Below, one piece after another: positions 1-9,138 of a stretch of 64,000 nt of DNA (the stretch's first letter is position 1; each line of letters begins with the position of its first letter). The stretch covers positions 3,410,001 through 3,474,000 of the forward strand of contig NZ_SHKK01000001.1 of the NCBI RefSeq assembly GCF_004217135.1. Reading direction: 5' to 3'. This stretch comes from Micromonospora violae (lineage in GTDB: Bacteria > Actinomycetota > Actinomycetes > Mycobacteriales > Micromonosporaceae). Under the pieces are notes generated by a model. The model was given only the letters and a program-made list of their open reading frames with translations, searched no databases and was not told the origin of the DNA. A program made the translations under genes and the position numbers.

Positions 1-274
1 TGCTGAGCACCAGGCCGCCGATCGACACGCCCCGTCCGGTGACCCCGGGTCGAGCCGCCATCTTGAGACCGACGATGCCCAGAATGATCCCGATGATGCC
101 GAGCACCACACCCCACCAGGCGAGGATCGCCGTCAACACGCTGAACAACGCGGCCACGCCGAAGACCAGGGCGAACGTCGCGGCGGCGCTCGTCTTCGCG
201 CGGGCACCACCCCGATGTCCCCGGGACCCGGCCGTTACGCCGGCACCCCGGGCCGGCTCGCTTGCGGCAGTCAT
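1..274 (-). CDS. Small multi-pass membrane protein (3' end outside window)
   Basis: The reverse strand reads from an ATG at 274 to the window edge without a stop, so the C-terminus is missing. The visible 91 residues begin with a basic, Ala/Gly-rich cytosolic stretch of about 28 residues. A first membrane segment (TFALVFGVAALFSVLTAIL) follows, then a second rich in Gly and Ile (VVLGIIGIILGIVGLK) and a short basic loop. This alternation resembles DUF4190-type actinobacterial membrane proteins, but that is only a resemblance. A purine-rich ribosome site (GGAAGGGA) lies just upstream of the ATG. The gene is divergent from the AlkZ-like gene at 413. Function is unknown. Confidence 0.6.
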   Translation of the reverse strand, partial: MTAASEPARGAGVTAGSRGHRGGARAKTSAAATFALVFGVAALFSVLTAILAWWGVVLGIIGIILGIVGLKMAARPGVTGRGVSIGGLVLS

Positions 275-412
275 GAGAATCCCTTCCGTACGCGCGGCGC
301 GCGTACTTCCGGCGAGCCGCTTTCCCCCGACCACCGCCGTTACGCCTCCCATCAACTAAATGTCGGTGTTCGCCCCTAGGCTGGCCGCCCGGACACGGAG
401 AAGGAGCGCCCG

Positions 413-1522
413 ATGACTGTCGACCTCAGCGCGGCCGACGCGCTGGCGCTGCGGATGATGAGTCTGCTGCTGCGCCCCCATCCGAGCACCCGACCCGGCA
501 CCGTCGCCGAGGTGGTCGAATGGTTCGGCGCGATGCAGGCACAGGACCTGGCCAGCGGGTTGTGGTCGCTGGGCGCTCGGCTACCCGGCCGCGGCGTCGC
601 CGACGTGCAGGCGGCGTTGGAGCGACGGGAGGCGCTGCGCACCTGGCCGATGCGGGGCACCGTGCACCTCGTCCCGCCCGCCGACGCCCGTTGGATGCTG
701 GAGCTGACCGGCGTGCGATCGCTGGCCGGCGTGGCGACCCGTCGGGCGCAGCTCGGCCTCACCGAGGCCGACGCGGACCGGGCGGTCGACGTCCTCGGCG
801 CGGCCCTGGCCGGCGGCGGTCGGCTCACCCGCGCGCAGTGCCTGGCCACCCTGCGGGCAGCCGGCCTGGGCACCGACGGGCAACGGGGTTACCACCTGCT
901 GTGGTTTGCGAGCGTGCGCGGCGTGACCTGCGTGGCACCGAACATCGGCACCGAGCAGACCTTCGCCCTGCTCGACGAATGGGCACCCGCATCCCACCGG
1001 CCGGAACGGGACGAGGCGTTGGCCCTGCTCGCCCACCGCTACGTTCGCGGGCACGGCCCGGTCACCGACCGCGAGTTCGCCGGGTGGAGCGGCCTCACTC
1101 TCACCGACGCCCGGCGTGGCCTGGCCGCCGCCGACGACGCGCTGAGCACCGTACGCGTCGACGGCACCCCGATGTACGTCGACGCGGCCCTGGCCGACGC
1201 GCCGCGCACCGCACCGGACGACGTGCTGGCGTTGCCCGGCTTCGACGAGTACCTGCTCGGCTTCCGGGACCGCACGTTGATGCTCGACCCCGCTCACCAG
1301 GCGGCCGTGGTGCCGGGCAACAACGGCATCTTCCAGGCCACCGTGGTCCGCGCGGGCCGGGTGGTAGGCGTGTGGAAACGCAAAATCGGCCGCACCGCGG
1401 TCACCGTGACGATCCAGCCGCTCACGACGCTCGACGTCGCCGCGCGGGCCCGGGTGGAGCAGGCGCTCGGACGCTACGCCGACTTCCTCGGGCTGCCGGC
1501 CCGCTTCGACTGGCTGAGCTGA
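413..1522 (+). CDS. AlkZ-family winged-helix DNA glycosylase-like protein
   Basis: A 369-residue protein of the HTH_42/AlkZ family (winged-helix DNA-binding domain-containing). Family members include DNA glycosylases that unhook interstrand crosslinks or remove alkylated bases, some serving as self-resistance to DNA-damaging antibiotics. Visible signatures are Q42-A-Q44 in 'FGAMQAQD', matching the catalytic Q-x-Q position of Streptomyces AlkZ, the 'RGTVHL' motif near residue 80, and the C-terminal 'LPGFDEYLLGFRDR' typical of this family. Length is usual. The start ATG follows a GGAGAAGGAG-type ribosome site. Its 3' end overlaps the convergent malQ by 49 bp. No antibiotic cluster is visible nearby, so a housekeeping repair role is as likely as self-resistance; the substrate cannot be told from sequence. 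Confidence 0.85.
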   Translation: MTVDLSAADALALRMMSLLLRPHPSTRPGTVAEVVEWFGAMQAQDLASGLWSLGARLPGRGVADVQAALERREALRTWPMRGTVHLVPPADARWMLELTGVRSLAGVATRRAQLGLTEADADRAVDVLGAALAGGGRLTRAQCLATLRAAGLGTDGQRGYHLLWFASVRGVTCVAPNIGTEQTFALLDEWAPASHRPERDEALALLAHRYVRGHGPVTDREFAGWSGLTLTDARRGLAAADDALSTVRVDGTPMYVDAALADAPRTAPDDVLALPGFDEYLLGFRDRTLMLDPAHQAAVVPGNNGIFQATVVRAGRVVGVWKRKIGRTAVTVTIQPLTTLDVAARARVEQALGRYADFLGLPARFDWLS

Positions 1523-3588
1523 CCCGGCGGTGGCGCCGCCTCGGCGGGGCCAGGTCGGGCGGCGTGCGGGCGGGCGGCGTTGAGCAGGTCGACGATCCGG
1601 CCCACCCGGGGGTCGGCGCGGATCTGCGCCACGCTGAGCGGCAGCGGCAGCCGCCAGTTCGGATATTCGTCCACCGTGCCCGGCATGTTGGGTTGGCGCA
1701 CCTCGCCCAGCACGTCGTAGAGAGAGACGCCGAGCAGCCGGGTGGGGCTGGCCGCGAGCGCGGCGTGCATCGCCACCACCACCTCGCTGTCATCGGGTGC
1801 CGCGGTCGCATCGGGCCGCGCCGGCTCGACAACCGCCCTTTGCTCTGCACCCGCGGAGGCGACAGCTACGGTCGGTGGCCGCGGTGTCGGCTCGGGCAGG
1901 AGGTTCTCGGCGCGCAGCATCGTGAGCAGCCGTTCCCGATCGGCGGCGGCGCGGGCCCGCTCCTGCGCCACGTCGGTGCCGAGCAGTTTCAACTCGTCGC
2001 GCACCCGCACGTGCTCACCGGTCAGGAAGCCCGGCGCGGTGGGCAGATCGTGGGTGGAGATCGTGGCGAGGGCGTTGCGCGGCCACCGGGCCGGCGCGAC
2101 GAAATCACCGGCCTCGTCACGCGCGAACCACAGCACCGTCGAGCCGAGCATGTTGCGCCCCCGCAGCCCCCGGGTCACCGCCGGTTGGACCGTGCCGAGA
2201 TCCTCACCGACCACCACCGCACCGGCCCGGTGCGCCTCCAACGCGAGAATGCCGAGCATCGCCTCGGCGTCGTACCGCACATAGGTGCCCTCGGCCGCGC
2301 CGCCGCCCGGCGGCACCCACCACAGCCGCCACAGGCCGGCGACATGGTCGACGCGCAGACCGCCGGCGTGCCGCAACGCGCGGCGCAGCATGTCCCGGTA
2401 GGCGGCGTAGCCGGTGGCGGCGAGCCGGTCCGGCCGCCAGGCGGCGAGCCCCCAGTCCTGGCCGAGCTGGTTGAAGTCGTCCGGCGGCGCGCCGACCCGC
2501 ACACCCTGGGCCAGCACGTCGGCGAGCTGCCACCCGTCCGCGCCGCCCGGGTCGATGCCGACGGCCAGGTCGTGTACGACGCCGACCGGCATCCCCGCCG
2601 ACCGGGCCGCCGCCGTGACGGCGTCGAGCTGCTCGTCGCAGAGGTGTTGCAGCCACGCGTGGAAGGCGACCCGGTCGGCGAGCTGCCGACGCTGCTCGGC
2701 GACCGCCGGGGCGTCGGGGTGGTGCAGCTCCGCCGGCCAGGCCCGCCAGTCGTTGCCGTGCCGCTCGGCGAGCGCGCACCAGGTGGCGAAACTCGTCAGC
2801 GCCGGGTCCGCGGCAGGATCCACCGGCTGGGCGTACGGGTGCAGCAGCTCCAGGGCGTGGCGCTTGGCGGCCCACACCTCGTCGTAGTCGATCAGGGGCC
2901 CCCGGTCGGGGCGCAACGCGTCGACCACCGCACGGGTCGCCGGGTCCACCGCCCGGTACGCGGCGGTGTCGCTGACCCGCAGATAGAGCGGGTTGACGAA
3001 GCGTCGGCTGGCCGGCGAATACGGTGAGGTGGCCACCGGGTGCGCCGGCCCGACCGCGTGCAGCGGGTTGAGCAGCACCAGCCCTGCCCCGGTGGCACCG
3101 GCCCAGCCGGTGAACTCGGCGAGGTCACCGAGGTCGCCCATGCCCCAGGAGCGCTCCGAGGTGAGCGTGTAGAGCTGGAGCATCCACCCCCAGGTCCGCG
3201 GCGGCACCGGCAGGCGGCGCGGCACCACCACCAGTGTCACCTCCCGATCGGCGCAGGTCAGCCGGTGCCAACCCAGCGGCAGGTCCGCCGGCAGCTCGCC
3301 GTCGACCGCGCGGCGGCCGCCGTCCTCCAGGCTCACCACCCCCGGGCCGGGCAGCGCCCGGCGGCGGCCCTGGGTGAGTACGACCGTCTGCGGCAGCGCG
3401 CTCCGGTCGACCGCGCGGGCTGCGGCGAGCGCGTCGGCGATCGCGGTCGGGCTGGTGGCGTCCACGCCGAGCAGCCCCAGCACGCCCACCACCGTCTCCG
3501 GTGCGACCTCGACGCGGCGGTGCCGCCAATCCTCGTACCAGGTGGAAACGCCGTGCGCGTTGGCCAGTGCGGCCAATCGTCGGTTCAT
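1474..3588 (-). CDS. malQ: 4-alpha-glucanotransferase MalQ (GH77)
   Basis: A 704-residue amylomaltase (disproportionating enzyme) of family GH77, cytosolic, transferring alpha-1,4-glucan segments between maltodextrins. The residues expected for the family are present: nucleophile D414 in 'LRVDHVAGL', acid/base E462 in 'VVGEDLGTV' and D514 in 'STHDLPT'. The N-terminal 130 residues form the extra domain seen in actinobacterial MalQ; the catalytic barrel starts near 'RTWGWMLQLYTL' at residue 131. The ATG is preceded by a G-rich ribosome site. It lies downstream of the sug operon on the same strand, separated by a strong hairpin at 3661-3686, so it is probably a separate or read-through unit. The last 49 bp overlap the end of the convergent AlkZ-like gene. 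Confidence 0.93.
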   Translation of the reverse strand: MNRRLAALANAHGVSTWYEDWRHRRVEVAPETVVGVLGLLGVDATSPTAIADALAAARAVDRSALPQTVVLTQGRRRALPGPGVVSLEDGGRRAVDGELPADLPLGWHRLTCADREVTLVVVPRRLPVPPRTWGWMLQLYTLTSERSWGMGDLGDLAEFTGWAGATGAGLVLLNPLHAVGPAHPVATSPYSPASRRFVNPLYLRVSDTAAYRAVDPATRAVVDALRPDRGPLIDYDEVWAAKRHALELLHPYAQPVDPAADPALTSFATWCALAERHGNDWRAWPAELHHPDAPAVAEQRRQLADRVAFHAWLQHLCDEQLDAVTAAARSAGMPVGVVHDLAVGIDPGGADGWQLADVLAQGVRVGAPPDDFNQLGQDWGLAAWRPDRLAATGYAAYRDMLRRALRHAGGLRVDHVAGLWRLWWVPPGGGAAEGTYVRYDAEAMLGILALEAHRAGAVVVGEDLGTVQPAVTRGLRGRNMLGSTVLWFARDEAGDFVAPARWPRNALATISTHDLPTAPGFLTGEHVRVRDELKLLGTDVAQERARAAADRERLLTMLRAENLLPEPTPRPPTVAVASAGAEQRAVVEPARPDATAAPDDSEVVVAMHAALAASPTRLLGVSLYDVLGEVRQPNMPGTVDEYPNWRLPLPLSVAQIRADPRVGRIVDLLNAARPHAARPGPAEAAPPPGQLSQSKRAGSPRKSA

Positions 3589-3660
3589 CCCGCCCCCCGC
3601 TTCACGACGCGACCTGCGACCACCTTGCCACGACCGGACACACCGTGCAGGGCACGACGA

Positions 3661-3686
3661 GGGCCGGCGGGCGAACCCGCCGGCCC
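3661..3686 (-). terminator. Hairpin terminator after the sug operon
   Basis: A perfect 11-bp inverted repeat (gggccggcggg / cccgccggccc) with a 4-nt loop lies between the end of the ATPase gene and the start of malQ. There is no U tract, which is common for actinobacterial terminators. It would end or attenuate the lpqY-sugABC transcript before malQ. Confidence 0.75.
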
Positions 3687-3702
3687 CACGGTGGACGGTG
3701 TG

Positions 3703-4911
3703 TCAGTCGGCGAGCGCCCCGGCGGCCCGACCCTCGTGCAGGGTGAGGTTGCGGCCGTTGGACGGGTCGAACAGGTGGATCTTCTCCAGGTTGAACCAGA
3801 CCCGCCGCGTCTGCCCCTCGGCGACCGGGGACTCGGCGGACAGCCGGGTCACCAGGTTGCCGCCGGCACCGGCGAAGTCGGCGGCGCCCGCGTCGGCGGC
3901 CAGCTCCTCCAACTCGGCCGCGCTGGCCTTCTCGCCCTCGACGGTGAAGTAGACGTACTTGTCCGAGCCCATCGACTCGACGATGTCCACCGGCGCCTCG
4001 AACTCCATGCCCCGCCGACGGGTGTCGTCGTCGACCAGTTCGGCGTCCTCGAAGTGCTCGGGCCGGATGCCGAGGATCAGCTCGCGGGGCGCGTCCGCGG
4101 CCTCCAGCTCCCGGCGAACCCGGTCACCGAGCGGCACCTGACCCAGTGCGGTGTGCAGCTCGCCGTCCTGCACGGCGGCGTGCAGGAAGTTCATCGACGG
4201 GGAGCCGATGAACCCGGCCACGAAGAGGTTGCGCGGGTGGTCGTACAGCTCCTGCGGCGGCCCGACCTGCTGCACCGCACCCCCGCGCATGATCACCACG
4301 CGGTCGCCGAGGGTCATCGCCTCGGTCTGGTCGTGGGTCACGTAGACGGTGGTGGTGCCGAGCTGCTTTTGCAGGCGGGACACCACAGTGCGCATCTGCA
4401 CCCGCAGCTTGGCGTCGAGGTTGGACAACGGCTCGTCCATCAGGAACGCCTTCGGCTGGCGGACGATCGCCCGGCCCATCGCCACCCGCTGACGCTGACC
4501 ACCGGAGAGGTTGGCCGGCTTACGGTCCAGCAGCGAGGTCAGCTCCAGCACCTTCGCCGCCTCGTCGACCTTACGGTCGATGGTCTCCTTGTCGAGCTTG
4601 GCCAGGCGCAGCGGGAACGCCATGTTCTCCCGCACCGTCATGTTCGGGTACAGCGCGTACGACTGGAACACCATGGCGATGTCCCGGTCGCGGGGCGCCT
4701 TGTCGTTGACCCGCTGCCCGGCGATGCGCAGCTCACCGGAGCTGATGTCCTCCAGCCCGGCGATCATGTTCAGGGTGGTGGACTTACCACAGCCCGAGGG
4801 CCCGACCAGGATGACGAATTCGCCGTCGGCGATCTCCAGGTCGACGTCCTGCACGGCGACGGTCCCGTCCGGGAAGCTCTTGCTCACCTTGTCCAGCACG
4901 ATGTCAGCCAT
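3703..4911 (-). CDS. sugC: Sugar ABC importer ATPase (SugC/MsiK/UgpC type)
   Basis: A 402-residue ATPase of the MalK/UgpC/MsiK family that powers carbohydrate import. Walker A is 'GPSGCGKST', the Q-loop 'FQSYALYP', the signature 'LSGGQRQR', Walker B 'FLMDEPLSNLDA' and the H-loop 'VTHDQTEA'. A C-terminal beta-rich regulatory (TOBE/MOP-like) domain occupies about residues 240-400. Gene order and length match SugC of the mycobacterial trehalose importer. It starts 11 nt after sugB and closes the operon. It is the only importer-type ATPase in the window although three further binding-protein/permease sets lack one, so it may act as a shared MsiK-like motor; that role is inferred. Confidence 0.92.
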   Translation of the reverse strand: MADIVLDKVSKSFPDGTVAVQDVDLEIADGEFVILVGPSGCGKSTTLNMIAGLEDISSGELRIAGQRVNDKAPRDRDIAMVFQSYALYPNMTVRENMAFPLRLAKLDKETIDRKVDEAAKVLELTSLLDRKPANLSGGQRQRVAMGRAIVRQPKAFLMDEPLSNLDAKLRVQMRTVVSRLQKQLGTTTVYVTHDQTEAMTLGDRVVIMRGGAVQQVGPPQELYDHPRNLFVAGFIGSPSMNFLHAAVQDGELHTALGQVPLGDRVRRELEAADAPRELILGIRPEHFEDAELVDDDTRRRGMEFEAPVDIVESMGSDKYVYFTVEGEKASAAELEELAADAGAADFAGAGGNLVTRLSAESPVAEGQTRRVWFNLEKIHLFDPSNGRNLTLHEGRAAGALAD

Positions 4912-4922
4912 GACTTACTCAC

Positions 4923-5759
4923 CTATCCCTTGACTGCGCCGGAGGTCAGACCGGACACGATGCGACGCTGGAAGAAGAGAACGAACAGGATGATCGGAAC
5001 AGTGATCACCACGGCGGCGGCGCAGATCGCCCCGGTGGGGTCCTCGAACTGCGACGCGCCGGTGAAGAACGACAACGCGGCCGGCACCGTACGGGACCGC
5101 TCGGTGGAGGTCAGCGAGATGGCGAACAGGAAGTCGTTCCAGCAGAAGATGAAGACCAGAATCGCCGTGGTGAACAACCCGGGCGCGGCCAGTGGCGCGA
5201 TGACCCGCCGGAACGCCTGCCCCTGGGTGGCGCCGTCCATCTTCGCGGCCTTCTCCAGGTCCCAGGGGATCTGCTTGAAGAACGCCGACAGCGTGTAGAT
5301 CGCCAGCGGCAACGCGAAGGTGATGTACGGCAGGATCAGCCCCGGCCAGGTGTCGAAGATCTTGAGCTGACGCTCGATCTCGAACAGCGGCGACACCAGT
5401 GACACCTGCGGGAACATCGCGATCAGCAGCGAGACGCCGACCAGGAGCTTCTTGCCGGGGAAGTCCAACCGGCTGATCGCGTACGCGGCCATCGCGCCGA
5501 GCACGACAGCGATGAGCGTGGCGATCAGCGCGATGCCGATCGAGTTGATCAACGCCCGGACGAACTGGTCGGTGTCGAAGATGGTCCGGTAGTTGTCCAG
5601 CGTCCACTCCCGGGGGATGAAGTTCCCGTCGGTGAGGGTGGCCGGCGTCTTGAACGACAACGATGCGATCCACAACACCGGGACCAGCGCGAAGACGACC
5701 ACGAGGACGTCGAGCAGACCCCAGCGCAGCTTTGCCCTGCCAGTGGTTTCGACAGCCAT
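4923..5759 (-). CDS. sugB: Sugar ABC importer permease SugB (MalG type)
   Basis: A 278-residue inner-membrane permease with six predicted membrane segments and the MalG-type EAA loop '[19 protein letters not shown]' near residue 185, which docks the ATPase. It ends with the short basic tail '[15 protein letters not shown]' typical of MalG-like subunits. Length (about 275) and position match SugB of the LpqY-SugABC trehalose importer. The start ATG lies one base after the sugA stop, indicating translational coupling. Confidence 0.9.
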   Translation of the reverse strand: MAVETTGRAKLRWGLLDVLVVVFALVPVLWIASLSFKTPATLTDGNFIPREWTLDNYRTIFDTDQFVRALINSIGIALIATLIAVVLGAMAAYAISRLDFPGKKLLVGVSLLIAMFPQVSLVSPLFEIERQLKIFDTWPGLILPYITFALPLAIYTLSAFFKQIPWDLEKAAKMDGATQGQAFRRVIAPLAAPGLFTTAILVFIFCWNDFLFAISLTSTERSRTVPAALSFFTGASQFEDPTGAICAAAVVITVPIILFVLFFQRRIVSGLTSGAVKG

Positions 5760-5760
5760 G

Positions 5761-6735
5761 TCAGCGCCTCTCCCCGTCGTCGCTGCCGGGGGCAGCGGTG
5801 CCGAACAGCTTCACGAAGACGAAGGCGATGATCGCCACGGTGATGAAGATCAGCACCGACATCGTCGAGCCGATGCCGAGGTTGAGACCCCGGATCAGGT
5901 TGTTGTAGGCGAGCATCGACACCGATGACGTCTCGTTGCCGCCGGCGGTCAACACGAAGATGTTGTCGAAGACCCGGAACGCGTCCAGGGTGCGGAACAG
6001 CAACGCGACCAGGATCGCCGGCTTCATCACCGGCAGCATCACCTTGGTGAACTTCTGCCAGGCGGTCGCGCCGTCGGTGGAGGCCGCCTTGAGCAGGTCC
6101 TCCGGCACCAGCGCCAGCCCCGCCATCAGCAGCAGCGCCATGAACGGGGTGGTCTTCCAGATCTCCGCCAGCATGATGATCGCCAGGGAACTGGCCCGTT
6201 CGGTCAGCGGCGCGCCGTCGCTGAACAGGTCGGCCAGGTAGCCGGTGCCCGGCGTCCAGGCGTACCGCCAGGAGAACGCCGCGACCACGGTGACGATCCC
6301 GTACGGGATGAGCGCCGAGGTGCGGACCAGGCCGCGCCCGACCAGGGTGCGGTGCATGATGATCGCCAGACCCATGCCGAGCACCAGCTCGACGGCCACG
6401 GTGACCACCGTGATCAGCATGGTCACCCCGAACGCGGTCCACCAGAACTCGTTGGTGAGCACGGTGACGTAGTTCTCCAACCCGATGAACTCACGCTGGT
6501 CGGGGAAGCGCAGGTCGAAGCGCTGCAACGACAGCCAGACCGAGTAGATGATCGGGTACGCCGTCACCGCGATCATGACCAGCGCGGCCGGCGCGCAGAG
6601 CAGCAGGCCGAGCTTGCGTTCGGCCTTCTTGTTCTCACTCAGCGGCGGCTTATGACGGCCGGCGCGCTGGGTGGGCACGGTGGCACGGTGACCGTCGGTC
6701 TGCTGCGACGGTTCCGTGGTGGCGGGCCGGGTCAT
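5761..6735 (-). CDS. sugA: Sugar ABC importer permease SugA (MalF type)
   Basis: A 324-residue permease partner of SugB. A basic, Thr/Pro-rich cytosolic N-terminus of about 40 residues precedes six predicted membrane segments. The EAA loop reads '[19 protein letters not shown]'. Its ATG overlaps the stop of the binding-protein gene by 4 bp (ATGA). Together with LpqY, SugB and SugC it would import trehalose, as established for the mycobacterial orthologues; exact substrate here is inferred from order and similarity. Confidence 0.9.
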   Translation of the reverse strand: MTRPATTEPSQQTDGHRATVPTQRAGRHKPPLSENKKAERKLGLLLCAPAALVMIAVTAYPIIYSVWLSLQRFDLRFPDQREFIGLENYVTVLTNEFWWTAFGVTMLITVVTVAVELVLGMGLAIIMHRTLVGRGLVRTSALIPYGIVTVVAAFSWRYAWTPGTGYLADLFSDGAPLTERASSLAIIMLAEIWKTTPFMALLLMAGLALVPEDLLKAASTDGATAWQKFTKVMLPVMKPAILVALLFRTLDAFRVFDNIFVLTAGGNETSSVSMLAYNNLIRGLNLGIGSTMSVLIFITVAIIAFVFVKLFGTAAPGSDDGERR

Positions 6736-8018
6736 GGCAGGACCCCCTTCGACTGGAGGGCGTCGGCGATCGCGCCGCGCAGTTCGTCGGCGGTCTGCTG
6801 CGGACGGATCCCGGACGGCGGCGACAGGATCGCCGACATGACCGTGGAGATGCTCTGGTAGGCCGGCGTCAGGGGACGGGTTGCCGGTTCCTTCAGCTCC
6901 TCCAGGATGGTGTCCTTCATCGGGTACGCCTCGGTCATCTCCGGGTCGTCGAAGACGGCCTCGATGGTCGGCGGCACGCCGTCGTTGATGGCGGAGAACT
7001 TCTGGTGCTCGGCGCTACGCAGGCACCGGGCCGCCTCGAAGGACAGCTCCGGGTGCTTGGAGTAGGAGCTGACCGCCAGGTTGACCCCGCCGATGGTGAC
7101 CTTGCTGGGGGTGCCCTCGTCGATGCCGGGGATCCGGGCCCAGCCGACCTGCTTGGCCAGGTCCGGGTTGGCCTCCTGGAGGGCCGGGTAGACGAACGGC
7201 CAGTTCACCTGGAACGCGCCCGCACCGGACTGGAACTCCAACCGGACCGGGTCCTCGGTGGCGTTGCTGAACGACGGCGAGGTCACGCCCGACGTGGCGA
7301 ACTTCTTCAGCTGCTCCAACGCCCGGACCGTGCCGTCGTCCATCACGGCCTTGGTGCCGTCGTCGTTGAGGATCTTTCCGCCGGCGCTCTCGGCCAGGGT
7401 GTTGTAGAGGACGACCAGACCCTCGTACTGGGCGCCCATGGTGAGCACCTGGTACGGCTTGCCCTGCTCCTTGAGCTGCTGGGCCGCGCTGATCATCTGG
7501 TCCCAGGTTGTCGGGGGCTGCGGCACCAGGTCCTTGCGGTACCAGAGCAGTTGGACGTTGGTGTTCTTCGGCGCCGCGTACAGCTTGTCCTCGTACCGGG
7601 CGGTGTCCAACGGCCCGGCGAGGGTGCCCTGCTCGACCTCGGCCTTGTCCTGGCCGGTCCACTCCCGGATCCAGTCGGCGCTGGCGAACTCCTGGGTCCA
7701 GGTGACGTCCAGGCCGAGCACGTCCATGCCGGTGTCCTCGGCGGCGAGCCGGCGCACCATCTGCACCCGCTGGTCGTCGGCCTGCCGGGGCAGCACCCGG
7801 TAGGCGATCTTGTACTTACCCTGGGCCTGCGCGTTGCAGTCGTCGACGACCTTCTGCAGGTTCTGCTCGGGCGGGTAGTACAGGTTGATCGTCGGTGGAC
7901 CGCCGGCATCGCCCGCGCCGCACGCGGCCAGCGGTGCGACGAGTGCGAGCGCGGCTGCCGCCGCCCCCAGCCGCACCACCGGCCGGCGTCGGTGTCGAGC
8001 CGTTTCGGGGTCTGTCAT
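6732..8018 (-). CDS. lpqY: Trehalose-binding lipoprotein LpqY-like
   Basis: A 428-residue extracellular solute-binding lipoprotein. The start at 8018 is chosen because a strong purine site (GGGGGAGGG) precedes it and because the signal peptide then follows directly: a basic n-region (RHRRRPVVR), a hydrophobic core and lipobox 'APLAAC'. The upstream in-frame extension to 8147 would bury the signal. The mature N-terminus contains 'LPRQADDQRVQMVRRLAAED' and 'GLDVTWTQEFA', closely matching mycobacterial LpqY. It heads the operon lpqY-sugA-sugB-sugC in the mycobacterial order. The likely job is recapture of trehalose, with MalQ and alpha-glucan enzymes nearby. Confidence 0.88.
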   Translation of the reverse strand: MTDPETARHRRRPVVRLGAAAAALALVAPLAACGAGDAGGPPTINLYYPPEQNLQKVVDDCNAQAQGKYKIAYRVLPRQADDQRVQMVRRLAAEDTGMDVLGLDVTWTQEFASADWIREWTGQDKAEVEQGTLAGPLDTARYEDKLYAAPKNTNVQLLWYRKDLVPQPPTTWDQMISAAQQLKEQGKPYQVLTMGAQYEGLVVLYNTLAESAGGKILNDDGTKAVMDDGTVRALEQLKKFATSGVTSPSFSNATEDPVRLEFQSGAGAFQVNWPFVYPALQEANPDLAKQVGWARIPGIDEGTPSKVTIGGVNLAVSSYSKHPELSFEAARCLRSAEHQKFSAINDGVPPTIEAVFDDPEMTEAYPMKDTILEELKEPATRPLTPAYQSISTVMSAILSPPSGIRPQQTADELRGAIADALQSKGVLP

Positions 8019-8125
8019 CGCCCTCCCCCTCTCTTCGGCGAAGACCGGGGAGGGGCATCCGCGCCCCGGCGCACGGCGAGCCGATTCCGAGCCGGTGAGC
8101 TGCGGAAACCCCGGCCCGGACGCTC

Positions 8126-8138
8126 TGTAGCGGCTACA
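8126..8138. promoter_or_regulatory. Palindrome upstream of lpqY (candidate operator)
   Basis: The sequence tgtag-cgg-ctaca is a perfect inverted repeat with 5-bp arms and a 3-bp centre, 108 bp upstream of the lpqY start in the region shared with the divergent RHH gene. It could be a repressor site for the sug operon; no regulator gene is adjacent. Confidence 0.3.
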
Positions 8139-8250
8139 CTGCCCCACCCGTGAAGCCGCGAAACCTGGCTGTCACATCGGTGGTGGTCGCGGAGATCGCC
8201 ATGGTCCTGGTCGCGCTCGCGGCGGAGTATGACAGGTGTAAGCTGCGCGT

Positions 8251-8574
8251 ATGACAGAGCCTCAGCGCCGCTTCACGATTTCCGTTCCCCCGGACGTGAG
8301 TCAGATCCTGGAGAGCCAGGGCAACCGCATGGCCAGTGCCTACGTCACCGAGTCGGTGCGTCGGCGCAAGCGGGTGGAGCAGCACAAGGAGTTGTTGCTC
8401 GCCGCTGGCATCCACGTCAGCGAGCAGGGTGTGGCCGAGGCGCGGGCCCGTCGCCTGGGCGTGGAAGCTGAGTGGTCCGCAGAGCGGTTCGAGGCCGAGC
8501 GCGCCAAGATCCGCGCGGCCATGGAGTCGGAGTTGAACGGCGACGACGCCGCGCCCCACGCTGACGCCGCATGA
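8251..8574 (+). CDS. Ribbon-helix-helix antitoxin-like protein
   Basis: A 107-residue protein with an N-terminal ribbon-helix-helix-like segment ('RRFTISVPPDVSQIL' strand, then helices to about residue 45) and a basic linker 'RRRKRVEQHKE'. The C-terminal half is a charged helix ('EWSAERFEAERAKIRAAME') suited to wrapping a partner toxin. It overlaps the downstream PIN-like gene by 4 bp (ATGA), the standard layout of a type II toxin-antitoxin pair. The nonamer gtatgacag occurs at 8227-8235 and again at 8249-8257 across the start codon, a possible autoregulatory site. Family assignment (VapB/CopG-like) is by pattern only. Confidence 0.65.
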   Translation: MTEPQRRFTISVPPDVSQILESQGNRMASAYVTESVRRRKRVEQHKELLLAAGIHVSEQGVAEARARRLGVEAEWSAERFEAERAKIRAAMESELNGDDAAPHADAA

Positions 8575-8969
8575 CCTCGGCGACGACACCACCGGTCCGG
8601 CTGATCCTGGACCGGTCAGCTCTGCTGGGATACGCCGTCCTCCGCACGGTGCACGTGGGCGAGCCCGTCCACGAGGTGATTGAGGACGGGGTGCGGTTCG
8701 GGGTGCCGGTGGTGGCAGCGACCGAAGCGTTGACCATGGCGACCGGAAAGGACCTGGCGCTGCTGCACAAGCTGCTGGCCCTGACCTCCTGCGCGCTGCT
8801 GCCCGAGCGGGCGGAGGACCTGCCGGAGCTGACCTTCTGGCAGCGCAGGACCCGCCGTTTCGACCTGGCCGCGGCAGCCGTGGCAGGCCTGACCCACGAC
8901 GCCGCAGTGCTCACCGGCGAGGGGCCCGGATACTCCGACGGGGTGCCACTGATCCACTTTCCGGGATGA
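8571..8969 (+). CDS. PIN-domain-like toxin partner
   Basis: A 132-residue protein with spaced acidic residues as in PIN nucleases: D14 in 'LILDRSALL', E52 in 'AATEAL', D98 in 'RRFDLA' and D110 in 'LTHDAAVLTGEG'. PIN toxins of the VapC type cleave RNA using Mg2+ held by such residues. Size matches VapC (about 130 aa). It is coupled to the RHH-like gene by ATGA. The first acidic motif reads D-R-S rather than the commonest D-T/A-S, and overall similarity is loose, so the toxin call is an inference from fold pattern and gene pairing. Confidence 0.6.
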   Translation: MTSATTPPVRLILDRSALLGYAVLRTVHVGEPVHEVIEDGVRFGVPVVAATEALTMATGKDLALLHKLLALTSCALLPERAEDLPELTFWQRRTRRFDLAAAAVAGLTHDAAVLTGEGPGYSDGVPLIHFPG

Positions 8970-8982
8970 ACGTCGGCGGGCC

Positions 8983-9054
8983 GAGCGTCAGCCCCGAGCC
9001 CTGACCCAGGAGAGGAAGCGCTCGGTCATCCGGGCCGGCGGGTGGTCCGGGTGG
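8983..9054 (-). repeat. Direct repeat copy 1, encodes a gene-tail remnant
   Basis: Positions 9005-9054 are identical over 50 bp to 10114-10163, and the match extends imperfectly back to 8983. On the minus strand both copies encode the same C-terminus (HPDHPPARMTERFLSW, then VRARG here or ARARG in copy 2) followed by a stop. No full gene precedes it here, so this copy looks like a remnant of a duplicated gene tail. Confidence 0.7.
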
Positions 9055-9138
9055 GCGGCGGCAGCGACGCCGATGACAGCGTGTGCGGCCGTGGGGCACC
9101 CGGTCGCCGGTCGGACCCTCGTGGCAGCATGGTGCGCC

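Noticed and set aside
520..3027. Long plus-strand open frame of 835 codons
   Set aside because: It is antisense or out of frame to the AlkZ-like and malQ genes, is extremely Arg/Pro/Gly-rich and shows no family motifs.
6732..8147. LpqY start at 8147
   Set aside because: The extra 43 residues would precede the signal peptide and have no ribosome site, unlike the ATG at 8018.
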